Assembly: GCA_902168245.1 (NCBI GenBank)
Contig: CABHPA010000166.1
Span: forward strand, 1-37,790
Length of the DNA stretch: 37,790 bases
Origin: Candidatus Melainabacteria bacterium
GTDB taxonomy: Bacteria; Cyanobacteriota; Vampirovibrionia; Vampirovibrionales; Vampirovibrionaceae
Direction: 5' to 3'
The position numbers and the translations under genes were made by a program. Shown piece after piece: positions 18,874 to 27,050 of the stretch. The stretch's first letter is position 1, and each line of letters begins with the position of its first letter. A model generated the notes under the pieces. The model was not told where the DNA came from, searched no databases, and worked only from the letters and a program-made list of their open reading frames with translations.

Positions 18874-19605
18874 TTAATTCTGCTCAAACGATAGATGCTT
18901 CATCAGGTCGGCCACCAGCTCTTTCTGAAAAGCTTCCTTTTGGGCGTAGCCCACCACCAGGGTGTCGGTGCCGTCCTCGGTGGCTTCTTGCCGTGCGTTG
19001 CGCACCACGCCCGCTTCATAATAACGGGGTTCGCTTTCGTTGCTGAGCTTAAAGCGCACTTCCAGTTGCCAGTAGGGGAACGCCTGGCGGTTGCGCTGGA
19101 GCGTCCCGGCGTTCAGGGTTCTCACGCTCTGGATTTCCACGGAAACCGAAGACGGTTCCCCATCGCCCGGCTGGCGAAGCTTCATCAACTGGTTGGCCAT
19201 CAGGTTGGCCCATACCAAATCTGGCTGCTTGCCGTAAATGCGATCCACCAGCTTGCGGGAAACCCCGTCCACCACCAGGAACTCTTCCGGCTGCTGCTTG
19301 CTGATGATGCGGATGACTTGCACACCCATCAGCTCCTGCTTTTTTTTCACCCGGTAAATGCGTTGCTCTTTCAGGCGAATGGGGGGCATGGCCGTGGCGG
19401 CGTTATGTCCCGGCAACAGCCCGGCGGGGCCGAGTTCCGAAATGGTATTGTAGAGCCATATCCCGCCAGCCAGCAGGAACAAACCCAGCGCCAAGCCCAA
19501 CGGAAGCCAGACCCGTTTTCCCGTTTTCCGTTGTGTGGTCGATTTCAAACCAATACTCGCTCTCTTGCTTGCGTTGGGGCGGCATCGCGTACAGGGCGAT
19601 ACCAA
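18874..19605 (-). CDS. Single-pass membrane protein of unknown function
   Basis: The frame can start at TTG 19605 (243 residues) or, more plausibly, at TTG 19548, giving MKSTTQRKTGKR then one transmembrane helix (WLPLGLALGLFLLAGGIWLY). The rest, about 190 residues, would lie outside the cytoplasm and alternates strands and helices (QELMGVQVIRIIS, YWQLEVRFKLSNESEPRYYEAGVV). I do not recognise it. Around 19510-19585 a second frame also reads plausibly (MPPQRKQESEYWFEID), so the N-terminus may be wrong or frameshifted. DUF2203 lies 22 bases upstream and the epimerase 43 bases downstream; all may be one transcript. Confidence 0.6.
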   Translation of the reverse strand: MVSPCTRCRPNASKRASIGLKSTTQRKTGKRVWLPLGLALGLFLLAGGIWLYNTISELGPAGLLPGHNAATAMPPIRLKEQRIYRVKKKQELMGVQVIRIISKQQPEEFLVVDGVSRKLVDRIYGKQPDLVWANLMANQLMKLRQPGDGEPSSVSVEIQSVRTLNAGTLQRNRQAFPYWQLEVRFKLSNESEPRYYEAGVVRNARQEATEDGTDTLVVGYAQKEAFQKELVADLMKHLSFEQN

Positions 19606-19627
19606 ACGGATATAATGCGATTATAGT

Positions 19628-20062
19628 CTATTCCGGCAGCAAGGTAATGGGGTGGCGTCCGGCATAGCCCTCGTTAATGCCGTGGAAATAGAAGATGCCG
19701 TCCTCGCCCAGCCGCCAGCACAGGAGAAAATCCTGATCGGCGCTGTAGGAGTGATACGGGAAGTCAATCAGGCCCGCTTCCAACTCGCGCAGAATAATGC
19801 CCTGTTTGCCGAAGTATTCCGTCCAGCGGCCCAAGGCTTCCTCGTAGCCCTCGAACTTTTCCTGCAACACGGCCACTTCCGCGTCCGACGGAACGCGTCC
19901 GCTGTCCTGCTTGGCCAGCAACAGGCGCTTGTTCAGGATGACATTGTCCCGTAGCTCGTCCATTTGCCGGTGGGCGATGCCCAGGGTTTCTTTTACCGCT
20001 GGCAGGGTTTTTACCGCTTCTTCCAGGGTGAAGTATTTTTGAAAGGCTGGTGGGGCGGACAT
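19628..20062 (-). CDS. DUF2203-family protein
   Basis: A 144-residue protein of the DUF2203 type. Its N-terminus KYFTLEEAVKTLPAVKE and central helix lead to the family's conserved end: GLIDFP, LLCWRLGEDGIFYFHGINEGYAGRHPI is split here as LLCWRLGEDGI and FHGINEGYAGRHPI. Length is standard. The function is unknown; the Cys, Glu, His and Arg residues in the C-terminal block could bind a metal or ligand, which is my inference. It is a soluble cytoplasmic protein by composition. No clear ribosome-binding site precedes ATG 20062. Confidence 0.85.
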   Translation of the reverse strand: MSAPPAFQKYFTLEEAVKTLPAVKETLGIAHRQMDELRDNVILNKRLLLAKQDSGRVPSDAEVAVLQEKFEGYEEALGRWTEYFGKQGIILRELEAGLIDFPYHSYSADQDFLLCWRLGEDGIFYFHGINEGYAGRHPITLLPE

Positions 20063-20166
20063 GAATCTGGACCCGATCGCTCAACTATTTCTGAAACAGG
20101 CCCAGCATAAGCAAAAAGCGCGTGACTGTCCACCGCATGACCATGTCGGCGGCCTTCCCCCAAGCC

Positions 20167-20442
20167 CTAAAACTTCAGCTTTATTTTCTGGATGACCAGG
20201 GTATAAAAAAGCACCATGCCCCAGAACATGCCGGTATCCACCAGCAGGCTTTTCAGCAGGGAATTATGGGCGGCGATCGGGAAAATCAGCGAGGCGATGG
20301 GCTTGACGTAGGTTTGGGTGAGCGGCCATGTAATCGCCATCAGGATGATGAAGAACAGGTAAATCACGCCGTAATAGCCGATAAACCGATAGCCGTCTAT
20401 TTCCCGTCGCATGGACGCATCAATCCTGTCACTACTTTCCAC
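20167..20442 (-). CDS. Small membrane protein of unknown function
   Basis: Up to 91 residues with two hydrophobic helices (about 23-42, GYYGVIYLFFIILMAITWPL, and 66-86, LVDTGMFWGMVLFYTLVI) separated by a moderately polar loop. The frame begins at GTG 20442, but GGAGGAGG abuts it, so ATG 20412 or another start may be used. Not recognised. Confidence 0.5.
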   Translation of the reverse strand: MESSDRIDASMRREIDGYRFIGYYGVIYLFFIILMAITWPLTQTYVKPIASLIFPIAAHNSLLKSLLVDTGMFWGMVLFYTLVIQKIKLKF

Positions 20443-20552
20443 CTCCTCCCATTTTAGCCGCGAATCGCATTACAGTTTTCATCCGTTTGGCCGAAATACA
20501 ATTCGGCGACCATTTAGGGCTGCCCTGTTGAGAGTATGAAAGGAGTTTAGCC

Positions 20553-20882
20553 ATGGCTTCTGCTTCGGGCGGTAACGAGATGACCCCGCAGGACGATGAC
20601 ATTCGCCAGGCGGTCAGTCAGGCCCATCAGCTCGGTGATTCGGCAGGCGGCGACCCTGCCGGGGGCGGCGATCCGGTTTCGGATACGCTGGTGCAATCCA
20701 AATGTTGCCCGCTGTTGGGATTGCGCTACGGGGTTTCCAAGTGCGGCCTGATGGCCGAGAAATATCCCTGGCAAACCACGGCTGGCCTGTTGCTGGCGAC
20801 CGGCTGCGGCTGGGTCTGCTCCTACTTTGGGTTGACGGTGCTGGGGGTCATGCTCATCTACGCCATGTGCGCCGAAGAATAG
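20553..20882 (+). CDS. Small cysteine-containing membrane protein
   Basis: A 109-residue protein with a good AAAGGAG site 7 bases before ATG 20553. Residues 1-48 are acidic and Gly-rich. Then come Cys-Cys (SKCCPLLGL), a further Cys (SKCGLMAE) and a C-terminal region with two hydrophobic stretches (TTAGLLLATGCGWVCSYFGL and TVLGVMLIYAMCAEE). Six cysteines in 60 residues is unusual and could mean metal binding or disulfides. The stop overlaps no gene but ends 4 bases from the convergent SDR stop. Family not recognised. Confidence 0.65.
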   Translation: MASASGGNEMTPQDDDIRQAVSQAHQLGDSAGGDPAGGGDPVSDTLVQSKCCPLLGLRYGVSKCGLMAEKYPWQTTAGLLLATGCGWVCSYFGLTVLGVMLIYAMCAEE

Positions 20883-20886
20883 ATTT

Positions 20887-21681
20887 TTAGTGGTAAGAGC
20901 GCCGCTTGCCGCCGTCGATGCAGAGGGTGCCGCCGGTAATATAAGAAGCCTGTTGGGAACAGAGAAAGGCCGCCGGGGCGCCGAACTCATCCGGGTCGCC
21001 CAGCCGACCTGCGGGAATAGACTTTACGTATTGGGCCAGCCATTCTTCCCGGTTGCTTTGGGGGTTGCGGGCCAGGTAATCCCGAAGTCGCTCTTCCGTG
21101 CGGTCGGTCAGGATCATGCCGGGAGCCAGGCAGTTGATGGTAATGTTATAACCGGCTACCTCGTCCGACAAGGTTTTGAGCATGGCGGTAATGGCCGGAC
21201 GCAGGCCGTTGGACACCGCGAGATCGTTAATCGGCTCAAAGGCGCTGAGCGAGGTGACGCAGAGGATACGGCCCCAGCGATTTTTTTTCATGTCCGGCAC
21301 AAATGCTTCATTCAGTTGGGCCACGCTCTGGAATACCTGATCAAAGCCGGTTTGCCAGTCCTGCAAGGTGGTGGTTTCCACTTTGGAAGGCTTGGGGCCG
21401 CCCACGTTATGCACCAGGATGTCCACTTCTCCTAAGGTGCCGCGCACCTGGGAAATCAGCAGTTCCCGCCCTTCTTCGGTGGAGAGGTCGCAGGTCATGG
21501 AGGTGACTGGTTCGGTGGCGACGGAGCCGACTTCATCGGCGGCCTCAATCAGGGTTTTGGCGTCCCGCGCGCATAAAAACAGCCGAACGCCTTCTTTGGC
21601 CAGCGCCTTGGCGATGGCTTTGCCCAAGCCCTTGGAAGATGCGCAAACCAGCGCCCGTTTTCCCTGAATGCCCAAGTCCAT
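20887..21681 (-). CDS. Atypical SDR oxidoreductase lacking the catalytic Tyr/Lys
   Basis: A 264-residue classical-length SDR. The cofactor motif is ASSKGLGKAI (residues 14-23), with the NNAG-equivalent HNVGG and VTSLSAF (Ser144). Where Tyr and Lys of YxxxK should be, 13 and 17 residues after Ser144, the protein has Ser157 and Arg161 (AVSNGLRPA). Other SDRs with an SNxxR motif exist among proteins annotated as 3-oxoacyl-ACP reductase-like, so this is a subfamily trait and not random damage. The product ends with GGTLCIDGG, as in FabG-like enzymes. AAGGAGG lies 9 bases before ATG 21681. Substrate unknown. Confidence 0.8.
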   Translation of the reverse strand: MDLGIQGKRALVCASSKGLGKAIAKALAKEGVRLFLCARDAKTLIEAADEVGSVATEPVTSMTCDLSTEEGRELLISQVRGTLGEVDILVHNVGGPKPSKVETTTLQDWQTGFDQVFQSVAQLNEAFVPDMKKNRWGRILCVTSLSAFEPINDLAVSNGLRPAITAMLKTLSDEVAGYNITINCLAPGMILTDRTEERLRDYLARNPQSNREEWLAQYVKSIPAGRLGDPDEFGAPAAFLCSQQASYITGGTLCIDGGKRRSYH

Positions 21682-21788
21682 AGTGTTTGGCCTCCTTAAA
21701 TGATGAGATGAATTGTTGGCAGGGTCTCAGTCATACGCCGAGGATCTGGACATAAGCCAGAACCCGTGAATTTTCTGAAAGAACGCAT

Positions 21789-22697
21789 TTACGGGCTTAC
21801 TGGTGATTGTTCAGCGGCGCGCTGCAAAGTTGCAATGTCAATCTTCACCATTTGCATCATGGCTTTCATGGCCCGCCGGGATTTTTCAGGATTCGGATCT
21901 TTCCGCAGTTCGTTCAACATAACCGGGGTAATCTGCCAACCCAGGCCATACGGATCGCTCAGCCAGCCGCAGGCGATTTCTTTTCCGCCGATCGTCAACT
22001 TCTCCCAGAAATGATCCACCTCTGCCTGGGTTTCGCAGTTCACCATAAACGAGGTAGCCATCGTAAACGTGAAGGCGTGTTCCGGCATGCCGCTGTCCAT
22101 GGCAATGAATGCTTGCCCGTTCAGCGAGAACGTGGCGTACTTTATTCTGCCCGCATCCAGCCCTTCATCTGCCGCATAGCGCTCCAGAGAGACAATGTGT
22201 GAATTCGGGAAGGTGGATGTGTACAGGTTGATGGCTTCTTCGGCCTTGCCCGCCTGCTTTCCGACAAACAGCAAGCAAGGTGTGATTTTCTGAGACCGCT
22301 CGCCCACGATGAGTTGCCAGCTCACGCCGTATTTGTCCTGAAGCCAACCGTATTTCTCACTGAACGGGTATTGGCCCAGCGGCATCAAAACACTGCCGCC
22401 TTCAGTAAGCTTTTGCCACAGTCGATCAATCTCTTCCGGCGTTTCACAGCTCACAAAAAAAGAGGTGGCAGGCGTGAAAGAAGAATCGTCGTTGCCGTTC
22501 AGCGCAACAAAATCCTGGCCTTCCAGTTGGAAGTCAACGGTCATGAGAGAGCCTACAGGCCTTTCGGCAACTTTGGCGATGTCTTCGTTGTAGTAGGTCT
22601 TGATCCCGGTTTTTGAATGCTTGAAAAGGGAGACGTAGAAACTGGCGGCTTCTTCGGCTTGGTCGTCAAACCACAGGAATGGGGTAATTCCTTGCAC
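21789..22697 (-). CDS. Double VOC-domain (PhnB-like) protein
   Basis: A 302-residue tandem duplication of the PhnB-type vicinal-oxygen-chelate fold. Domain 1 (about 1-140) begins ITPFLWFDDQAEEAASFYVSLF, with FVALNG and FFVSCETPEEIDRLW. Domain 2 (about 143-290) begins ITPCLLFVGKQAGKAEEAINLY, with FIAMDS and FMVNCETQAEVDHFW. Each domain ends in the KYGVSWQ/PYGLGWQ motif. This family is often mis-annotated as 3-demethylubiquinone methyltransferase; its real substrates are unknown. Start GTG 22697 is supported by a perfect AAGGAGG 7 bases upstream. It stands alone. Confidence 0.85.
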   Translation of the reverse strand: MQGITPFLWFDDQAEEAASFYVSLFKHSKTGIKTYYNEDIAKVAERPVGSLMTVDFQLEGQDFVALNGNDDSSFTPATSFFVSCETPEEIDRLWQKLTEGGSVLMPLGQYPFSEKYGWLQDKYGVSWQLIVGERSQKITPCLLFVGKQAGKAEEAINLYTSTFPNSHIVSLERYAADEGLDAGRIKYATFSLNGQAFIAMDSGMPEHAFTFTMATSFMVNCETQAEVDHFWEKLTIGGKEIACGWLSDPYGLGWQITPVMLNELRKDPNPEKSRRAMKAMMQMVKIDIATLQRAAEQSPVSP

Positions 22698-22880
22698 AGG
22701 GCATCCTCCTTACTGAATAGGTGCTATTATCTGATAAACAGGTTTCCTTTGAGCACTTTTACAAGTCAAATCGCCCAAAGAACTCATTTCGGTTCTGTTT
22801 CCAACAGGCTCCTGCATTGACTCGACCCCTGAATTAGTCAATGATAGGAATCGCATCTGTTTTGTGTGTGGGGCTTTGCA

Positions 22881-23924
22881 ATGAGATTTTCAAAGTTTAT
22901 TGCGCTGGTTTGCCCGGATGGGAAAGATCCGGCGGAAAAATACGCCGAATCGCTGGAGCAGATCCGCATGGCGGATGACATGGGCTTTTATGGCCTCTGG
23001 CTGTCGGAGAACCACTTTTCCTCCAAAACCGGGCTGCCCGGCTTCCGGGGAGAAATCGGCATTACCCCCAAGCCGCTGATGTTCGGCATGAAGATTGTGG
23101 ACAACACCCGGCAAATCCGGGTGGGTACCGCCGTGCGCAATATCGTGTTCACCCACCCCATTCTGGTGGCGGAAGAGGCGCTGGTGTTCGACCTGCTTTC
23201 CAAAGGGCGGTTGGACTTGGGGGTGGGTTCGGGGTATCGTCCGTGGGAATTTGAGAACTTCAAGATTGATCGCGAGGAAGCACGGGAACGTTTCCTGGAA
23301 TCGCTGGAAGTGCTGGATCGGGCCATGCGGGGGGAAACCTTTAGTTTTCAGGGCAAATATTACGATATTCCCGAAGTGAGCGTGGTGCCGAAGCCGTATT
23401 ACACCCTGCCCCGTCCCAAGCTGTTTATTGCCACCGGCGACCTGGAGCAGGTGCAATTGGCTGCCCGCAAAGACTACGGCGTCATGTCCTTCTCCACCTC
23501 CAGCAAAGAGCATCTGGTGAACCTGTACCACACCTACAAGCAAATCGCGGAACCCCTGGGATACGATGTCTCCCGCGATCGGTTCCCCGTCACCCGGCAG
23601 ATTTACATTCACCGCGACCCGGCCGTAGTGCAGGAATACGCCGAGCGCAACCTGCCCCACTACCAGGCCGCCCTGGGAGACTTTAAAACCTGCCCGCCGC
23701 TGGAGGAACTGAAAAAGCTCTACATCATCGGCACCCCGCAAGAATGCGTGGCCCAGCTTAAAGCCCTGCGGGACGAAATGGAATGCACCCATGTCATCCT
23801 CTGGTTCAACTTCGGTTGGCTGACCCACCGGGAAGTGTGCGAGCAGATGCAATTGTTCGCCGATGAGGTGATGCCCCATTTTGCAGAAAAAGATGCGCCA
23901 GAAACGGCGGTTTGCAAGCCATGA
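22881..23924 (+). CDS. Luciferase-like (LLM class) flavin-dependent monooxygenase
   Basis: A 347-residue protein with the bacterial luciferase TIM-barrel pattern: AESLEQIRMADDMGFYGLWLSENHF at the N-terminus (cited here by its ends AESLEQ and SENHF), TAVRNIVFTHP, LSKGRLDLGVGSGY and the C-terminal GTPQECVAQL. These enzymes use reduced FMN (or F420 in some groups) to oxidise aldehydes, sulfonates or aromatic amines. The substrate is not readable. ATG 22881 is preferred over the in-frame GTG at 22866. The stop overlaps the next start by four bases (ATGA), so it heads a coupled three-gene operon with an asparaginase and a KynB-type hydrolase. Confidence 0.85.
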   Translation: MRFSKFIALVCPDGKDPAEKYAESLEQIRMADDMGFYGLWLSENHFSSKTGLPGFRGEIGITPKPLMFGMKIVDNTRQIRVGTAVRNIVFTHPILVAEEALVFDLLSKGRLDLGVGSGYRPWEFENFKIDREEARERFLESLEVLDRAMRGETFSFQGKYYDIPEVSVVPKPYYTLPRPKLFIATGDLEQVQLAARKDYGVMSFSTSSKEHLVNLYHTYKQIAEPLGYDVSRDRFPVTRQIYIHRDPAVVQEYAERNLPHYQAALGDFKTCPPLEELKKLYIIGTPQECVAQLKALRDEMECTHVILWFNFGWLTHREVCEQMQLFADEVMPHFAEKDAPETAVCKP

Positions 23925-24994
23925 ATGATCTTCCTTCCGATATAACGCCCGCCGATCTGCCCTGGGCGCCCCTGTACACCGTCACTCGTTCCGGTCGGCC
24001 GGAAATGAGCCAGCACGGCATTATTTACGTATGGGCGGAAGATCGCAAGCTGTTCGCCAACGCGGGCCATTCCTTGCTGCGGGTGGGGGATACCCGTTTT
24101 CCGCTCTGGGGCCGTTCCCTGTTGAAGCCCTTTCAGCTGATGGTGCTGTACCCGGTGTTGAAGCAAGCCTATCCCGAATTAACCGACGCGCATGTTGCGC
24201 TGCTCATGGCTTCCCAGCAAGGAGACGCGAAACAGCAACAAGGCTTGCGGGAGATGATGGCCATTGGCGCTCTGAGCGAAGCGGATTTACATTGCCCGGC
24301 CTGCAAGCCCTTGCGGGCGAAGAACAGCGCCGCCGAAAGCCCGTTCAATCATCCTTGCGCGGGCAAGCATCTGGCCCATCTGCTGTATTTAAAGGCCAAG
24401 GGGCAGCCATTGGATGATTACCTCAACCCAATGGCGGAACCCTATAACCTGCTGCGGGAACTGTTGGGCTACCTGATGAACCGGGATCACTTCGCGGAAT
24501 CCGCCGACGGGTGCGGCATGCCCAACTATGCCCTCAGCGCCGTGGAAATGGCCCAGTTGTACCATGCGCTGGTCATGCCCGTTTCGCGGGATCTCATTCG
24601 CCAATGCCCGGATGAACTGACCGAAATTCTGGAAGCCTGGAATGTGATTGCCGATACCATGCAACGCTATGCGGATTTAATCGGCGGGGAAAACCGCTTG
24701 GACACCCAACTGATGCAAGAAAGTACGGCTTGCGGCCAGCCGATTCCCCTTATCGCCAAGGAAGGCGCGGACGGTTTGCTTTGTGTGGGGATTGGCCCGA
24801 ACGAGCGTTTCTCCGATGGCTTGGGCGTGTTCGTAAAGCTCGCTTCCGGCTATGAGCCTGCCAAGCTGAAAACGATTATCTTTGCCCTGCTGGGGCAATT
24901 GGGCCTGCGCGCGCCGCAGCAACCAGAACCGACTGGCATCGTGCAAACCCACTTTCATTTCGATCTGACGAACGCCGTCATTCAGGCCGGGTGA
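23921..24994 (+). CDS. ReAV/AnsII-type (class 3) L-asparaginase
   Basis: A 357-residue protein of the rhizobial asparaginase family (PF06089), which hydrolyses L-asparagine to aspartate and ammonia. Its sites align with the solved Rhizobium etli enzyme at a constant N-terminal offset of 18 for the serine centre: Ser66-xx-Lys69 (GRSLLKPF) and Ser98 (MASQQGD). The zinc-site residues appear as Cys146 and Lys149 (HPCAGKH) and Cys198 (DGCGMPNY). All expected residues are present. The ATG overlaps the upstream TGA (ATGA) and its TGA overlaps the next GTG (GTGA), so all three genes are translationally coupled. A different amide substrate in this operon cannot be excluded. Confidence 0.85.
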   Translation: MNDLPSDITPADLPWAPLYTVTRSGRPEMSQHGIIYVWAEDRKLFANAGHSLLRVGDTRFPLWGRSLLKPFQLMVLYPVLKQAYPELTDAHVALLMASQQGDAKQQQGLREMMAIGALSEADLHCPACKPLRAKNSAAESPFNHPCAGKHLAHLLYLKAKGQPLDDYLNPMAEPYNLLRELLGYLMNRDHFAESADGCGMPNYALSAVEMAQLYHALVMPVSRDLIRQCPDELTEILEAWNVIADTMQRYADLIGGENRLDTQLMQESTACGQPIPLIAKEGADGLLCVGIGPNERFSDGLGVFVKLASGYEPAKLKTIIFALLGQLGLRAPQQPEPTGIVQTHFHFDLTNAVIQAG

Positions 24995-25674
24995 TAACCG
25001 CGATGTTCGACGCCTTTGAGATTATCGATATTTCCCAGCCGGTAGATGAAACCACCGCTTGTTTCCCCGGCGATGTGCCGTTTTCGCATCAGCTCACCGT
25101 GGATTACGCCACTTCGCAGGTCATTAACCTTTCCGCTTTTACCATGAGTCCGCATGTCGGCACCCATGCCGATGCCCCGGTGCATATCCATGGCGACATG
25201 CGACGCCCCGGCCCCCAGACGGAAACCATCGGGCAGACGGCGCTTTCCCCCTATATCGGCCCCGCCGTGGTGATTGATGTAGCGCCTTGCAGAACGGCTC
25301 TTACCTGGGAACAGGTAGAAAATCAATTCCATCGTTTTGCGGCATGTCCCCAGCGAATTTTATTCAGGACGTTCCACACCGTTCGCCCTGACGTGTTTGA
25401 ACCGCCCTATGCCTGGCTCTCCGTGGAGTTGGTTCGCCAACTGGCCAAACGCGGCGTGGTGCTGGTCGGGCTGGATACTCCTTCCGTGGACGCGGTGGAT
25501 TCCAAAACCCTGGAGACCCACCATGCCTTGCTGACTGCCGGAATGAGCTGGCTGGAGAATCTGGATTTGACCGATGTGCGGGAGGCGGAGCGGGAATACT
25601 TTCTGGTAGCCTTGCCGCTCAAGCTCATGGGGGTAGAAGCTTCGCCGGTTAGGGCTGTGTTGCTTAAAGGGTAG
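24991..25674 (+). CDS. kynB: KynB-type arylformamidase (cyclase family)
   Basis: KynB hydrolyses N-formyl-L-kynurenine to kynurenine and formate. This 227-residue protein has the metal motif HVGTHADAP (His55, His59, Asp61) of the cyclase family. It also has KynB-specific segments: GLDTPSVDAVDSKTLETHH and the end ALPLKLMGVEASPVRAVLL. Start GTG 24991 overlaps the asparaginase stop (GTGA); ATG 25003 is a possible alternative. No tryptophan dioxygenase or kynureninase is in the window, so its place in a full kynurenine route is an inference. Other cyclase-family amidases are the alternative. Confidence 0.8.
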   Translation: MITAMFDAFEIIDISQPVDETTACFPGDVPFSHQLTVDYATSQVINLSAFTMSPHVGTHADAPVHIHGDMRRPGPQTETIGQTALSPYIGPAVVIDVAPCRTALTWEQVENQFHRFAACPQRILFRTFHTVRPDVFEPPYAWLSVELVRQLAKRGVVLVGLDTPSVDAVDSKTLETHHALLTAGMSWLENLDLTDVREAEREYFLVALPLKLMGVEASPVRAVLLKG

Positions 25675-25682
25675 ATGTTGAA

Positions 25683-25786
25683 CCAAGGGGCCAGCCCCTT
25701 GGCGAACCCCGCAGGGGACAGTCGTGCCCCCTGGCCCCCCGAGGGTTTAGCGGAGCGGGAAAAATTCCTGCGGAATTTTGTTTCAG
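25683..25786 (+). repeat. 105-bp dispersed hairpin-rich repeat, copy 1
   Basis: This 104-base stretch is nearly identical to 30999-31103 (three substitutions and one inserted A by eye). It contains several nested hairpins: CCAAGGGG...CCCCTTGG, GGGGACA...TGCCCC and AAAATTCC-TGC-GGAATTTT. It begins 8 bases after the KynB stop, so it may also end that transcript. REP-like or MITE-like origin is likely. Confidence 0.85.
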
Positions 25787-25832
25787 GATTCTTCAGGGTA
25801 GGCAAAGCCCTAAAATAGTTTGGCTAAGTTGG

Positions 25833-26921
25833 TTATCGCAAATTTCTACAATGCAACCCCTTTGGAAGCCGGGTGGACTGATCACAGATAGAAACACTAT
25901 CTATTTGGTTTTGAATCAAATTTTTAGCCTCACTAAGATCAGTCCCACTAAGATCCGCCATGAAAAGATTAGTCTCGCTGAGGTTCGTATTGTGTAGATT
26001 GGCTCCAGTAAGGATAGCCGCAGTGAGGCGAGCCTTATTTAGGTTTGCACAACTCAGGTTGGCTTTGCTGAGGTTGGCCATGGCAAGATCTGCTTTGAAA
26101 AGTTCAGCCCTGCTGAGGTCTGCATTGTTGAGTTTGGCTCCGCTGAGGTTGGCATTGCGGAGTCTGGTATCGTTGAGTTCAGCTCCTGTAAGTTTAGCCT
26201 TGAGAAGTTTAGAATCAGAAAATTCTGCTTTGTTTAGATTCGCATCGCTCAGGTTTGCGTGCAGCAGGTCAGACCTACGGAGGTTGGCTCTTTCAAGGTT
26301 AGCACCTGATAAATAAGTATTTTGTAGTTGTTTATGTGAAAGATCAAGAATTAAGCCTTTATTAGTAAGATTGCTATTCATTCTTGATAATGCGTCAACA
26401 CATGCCTTTTCAATAAAAGTAGGGCTTGTATCACATACATAGTTCGTATCAGTTTCCCATTTCTCGTTACAAGTATGCTCTTTTGTTTGAGCTTCGTAAG
26501 TTAGGTTGTAGGCAACCACGTTTGTGGCTTGGTTTATGTAGGGCAGAGCAGTGTCTTGGGGGATAAACCGCAAATACCATGGAGTCGGGTCAACAGAAAA
26601 AATCTCCATGGAGACAATCGCATTGGCCGAGGCTTTATCCTCATGATTTGGTATTCGCTCCGTATAAGTGAGGAATTCGCGGCTCAGTAGATTCTGAGAT
26701 TCTTTGCTGGCTTGGTTAACCAAGGTGAAAAAGGCAATTATAATTCCCACTGAGGTTGCAACAAACTTAAAGCAATCCAGCCAAAACCTTCTGCCCCGGT
26801 CAAAGTTTAACCGTTCTGCATTTAGGTACAGGGGTTGGTTATCCAAATCATGGGGATTGATTTTATAAGTTGGAAAGAGTTTTCCAATAATGGTATTCAT
26901 AAGCCTCTGAAATGGTTTCAT
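25833..26921 (-). CDS. Membrane-anchored pentapeptide-repeat protein
   Basis: A 362-residue protein. Residues 1-45 are cytoplasmic-looking, followed by one transmembrane helix at about 47-68 (FVATSVGIIIAFFTLVNQ). Residues 70-195 form a non-repeat domain with three cysteines that could pair (HTCNEKW, YVCDTS, KACVDA). Residues about 197-335 are roughly 27 pentapeptide repeats (ANLERANLRRSDLLHANL and so on), forming a beta-helix, and a short Cys-containing tail follows. GGGAG lies before ATG 26921. Composition is AT-richer than the flanking genes. Function unknown. Confidence 0.85.
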   Translation of the reverse strand: MKPFQRLMNTIIGKLFPTYKINPHDLDNQPLYLNAERLNFDRGRRFWLDCFKFVATSVGIIIAFFTLVNQASKESQNLLSREFLTYTERIPNHEDKASANAIVSMEIFSVDPTPWYLRFIPQDTALPYINQATNVVAYNLTYEAQTKEHTCNEKWETDTNYVCDTSPTFIEKACVDALSRMNSNLTNKGLILDLSHKQLQNTYLSGANLERANLRRSDLLHANLSDANLNKAEFSDSKLLKAKLTGAELNDTRLRNANLSGAKLNNADLSRAELFKADLAMANLSKANLSCANLNKARLTAAILTGANLHNTNLSETNLFMADLSGTDLSEAKNLIQNQIDSVSICDQSTRLPKGLHCRNLR

Positions 26922-27050
26922 TACTGCTCCCGCTCATGACCGTAAACATCCTCTTAACTGTCCAGCTTCAATGGTAATGACAAATTGCCAGTGTCGCAAG
27001 TTGAATATAAAAGCCAGGGAAGGTATGGGGATAGATGGAAATAGTAGAAT

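Noticed and set aside
22890..23879. 329-codon minus-strand frame
   Set aside because: It is antisense to the well-supported luciferase-like gene, has shadow-type composition (His/Gln/Gly-rich) and no ribosome-binding site.
25407..25805. 132-codon minus-strand frame over the repeat
   Set aside because: It reads through the 105-bp repeat and the antisense of kynB; repeat-derived peptide, not a gene.
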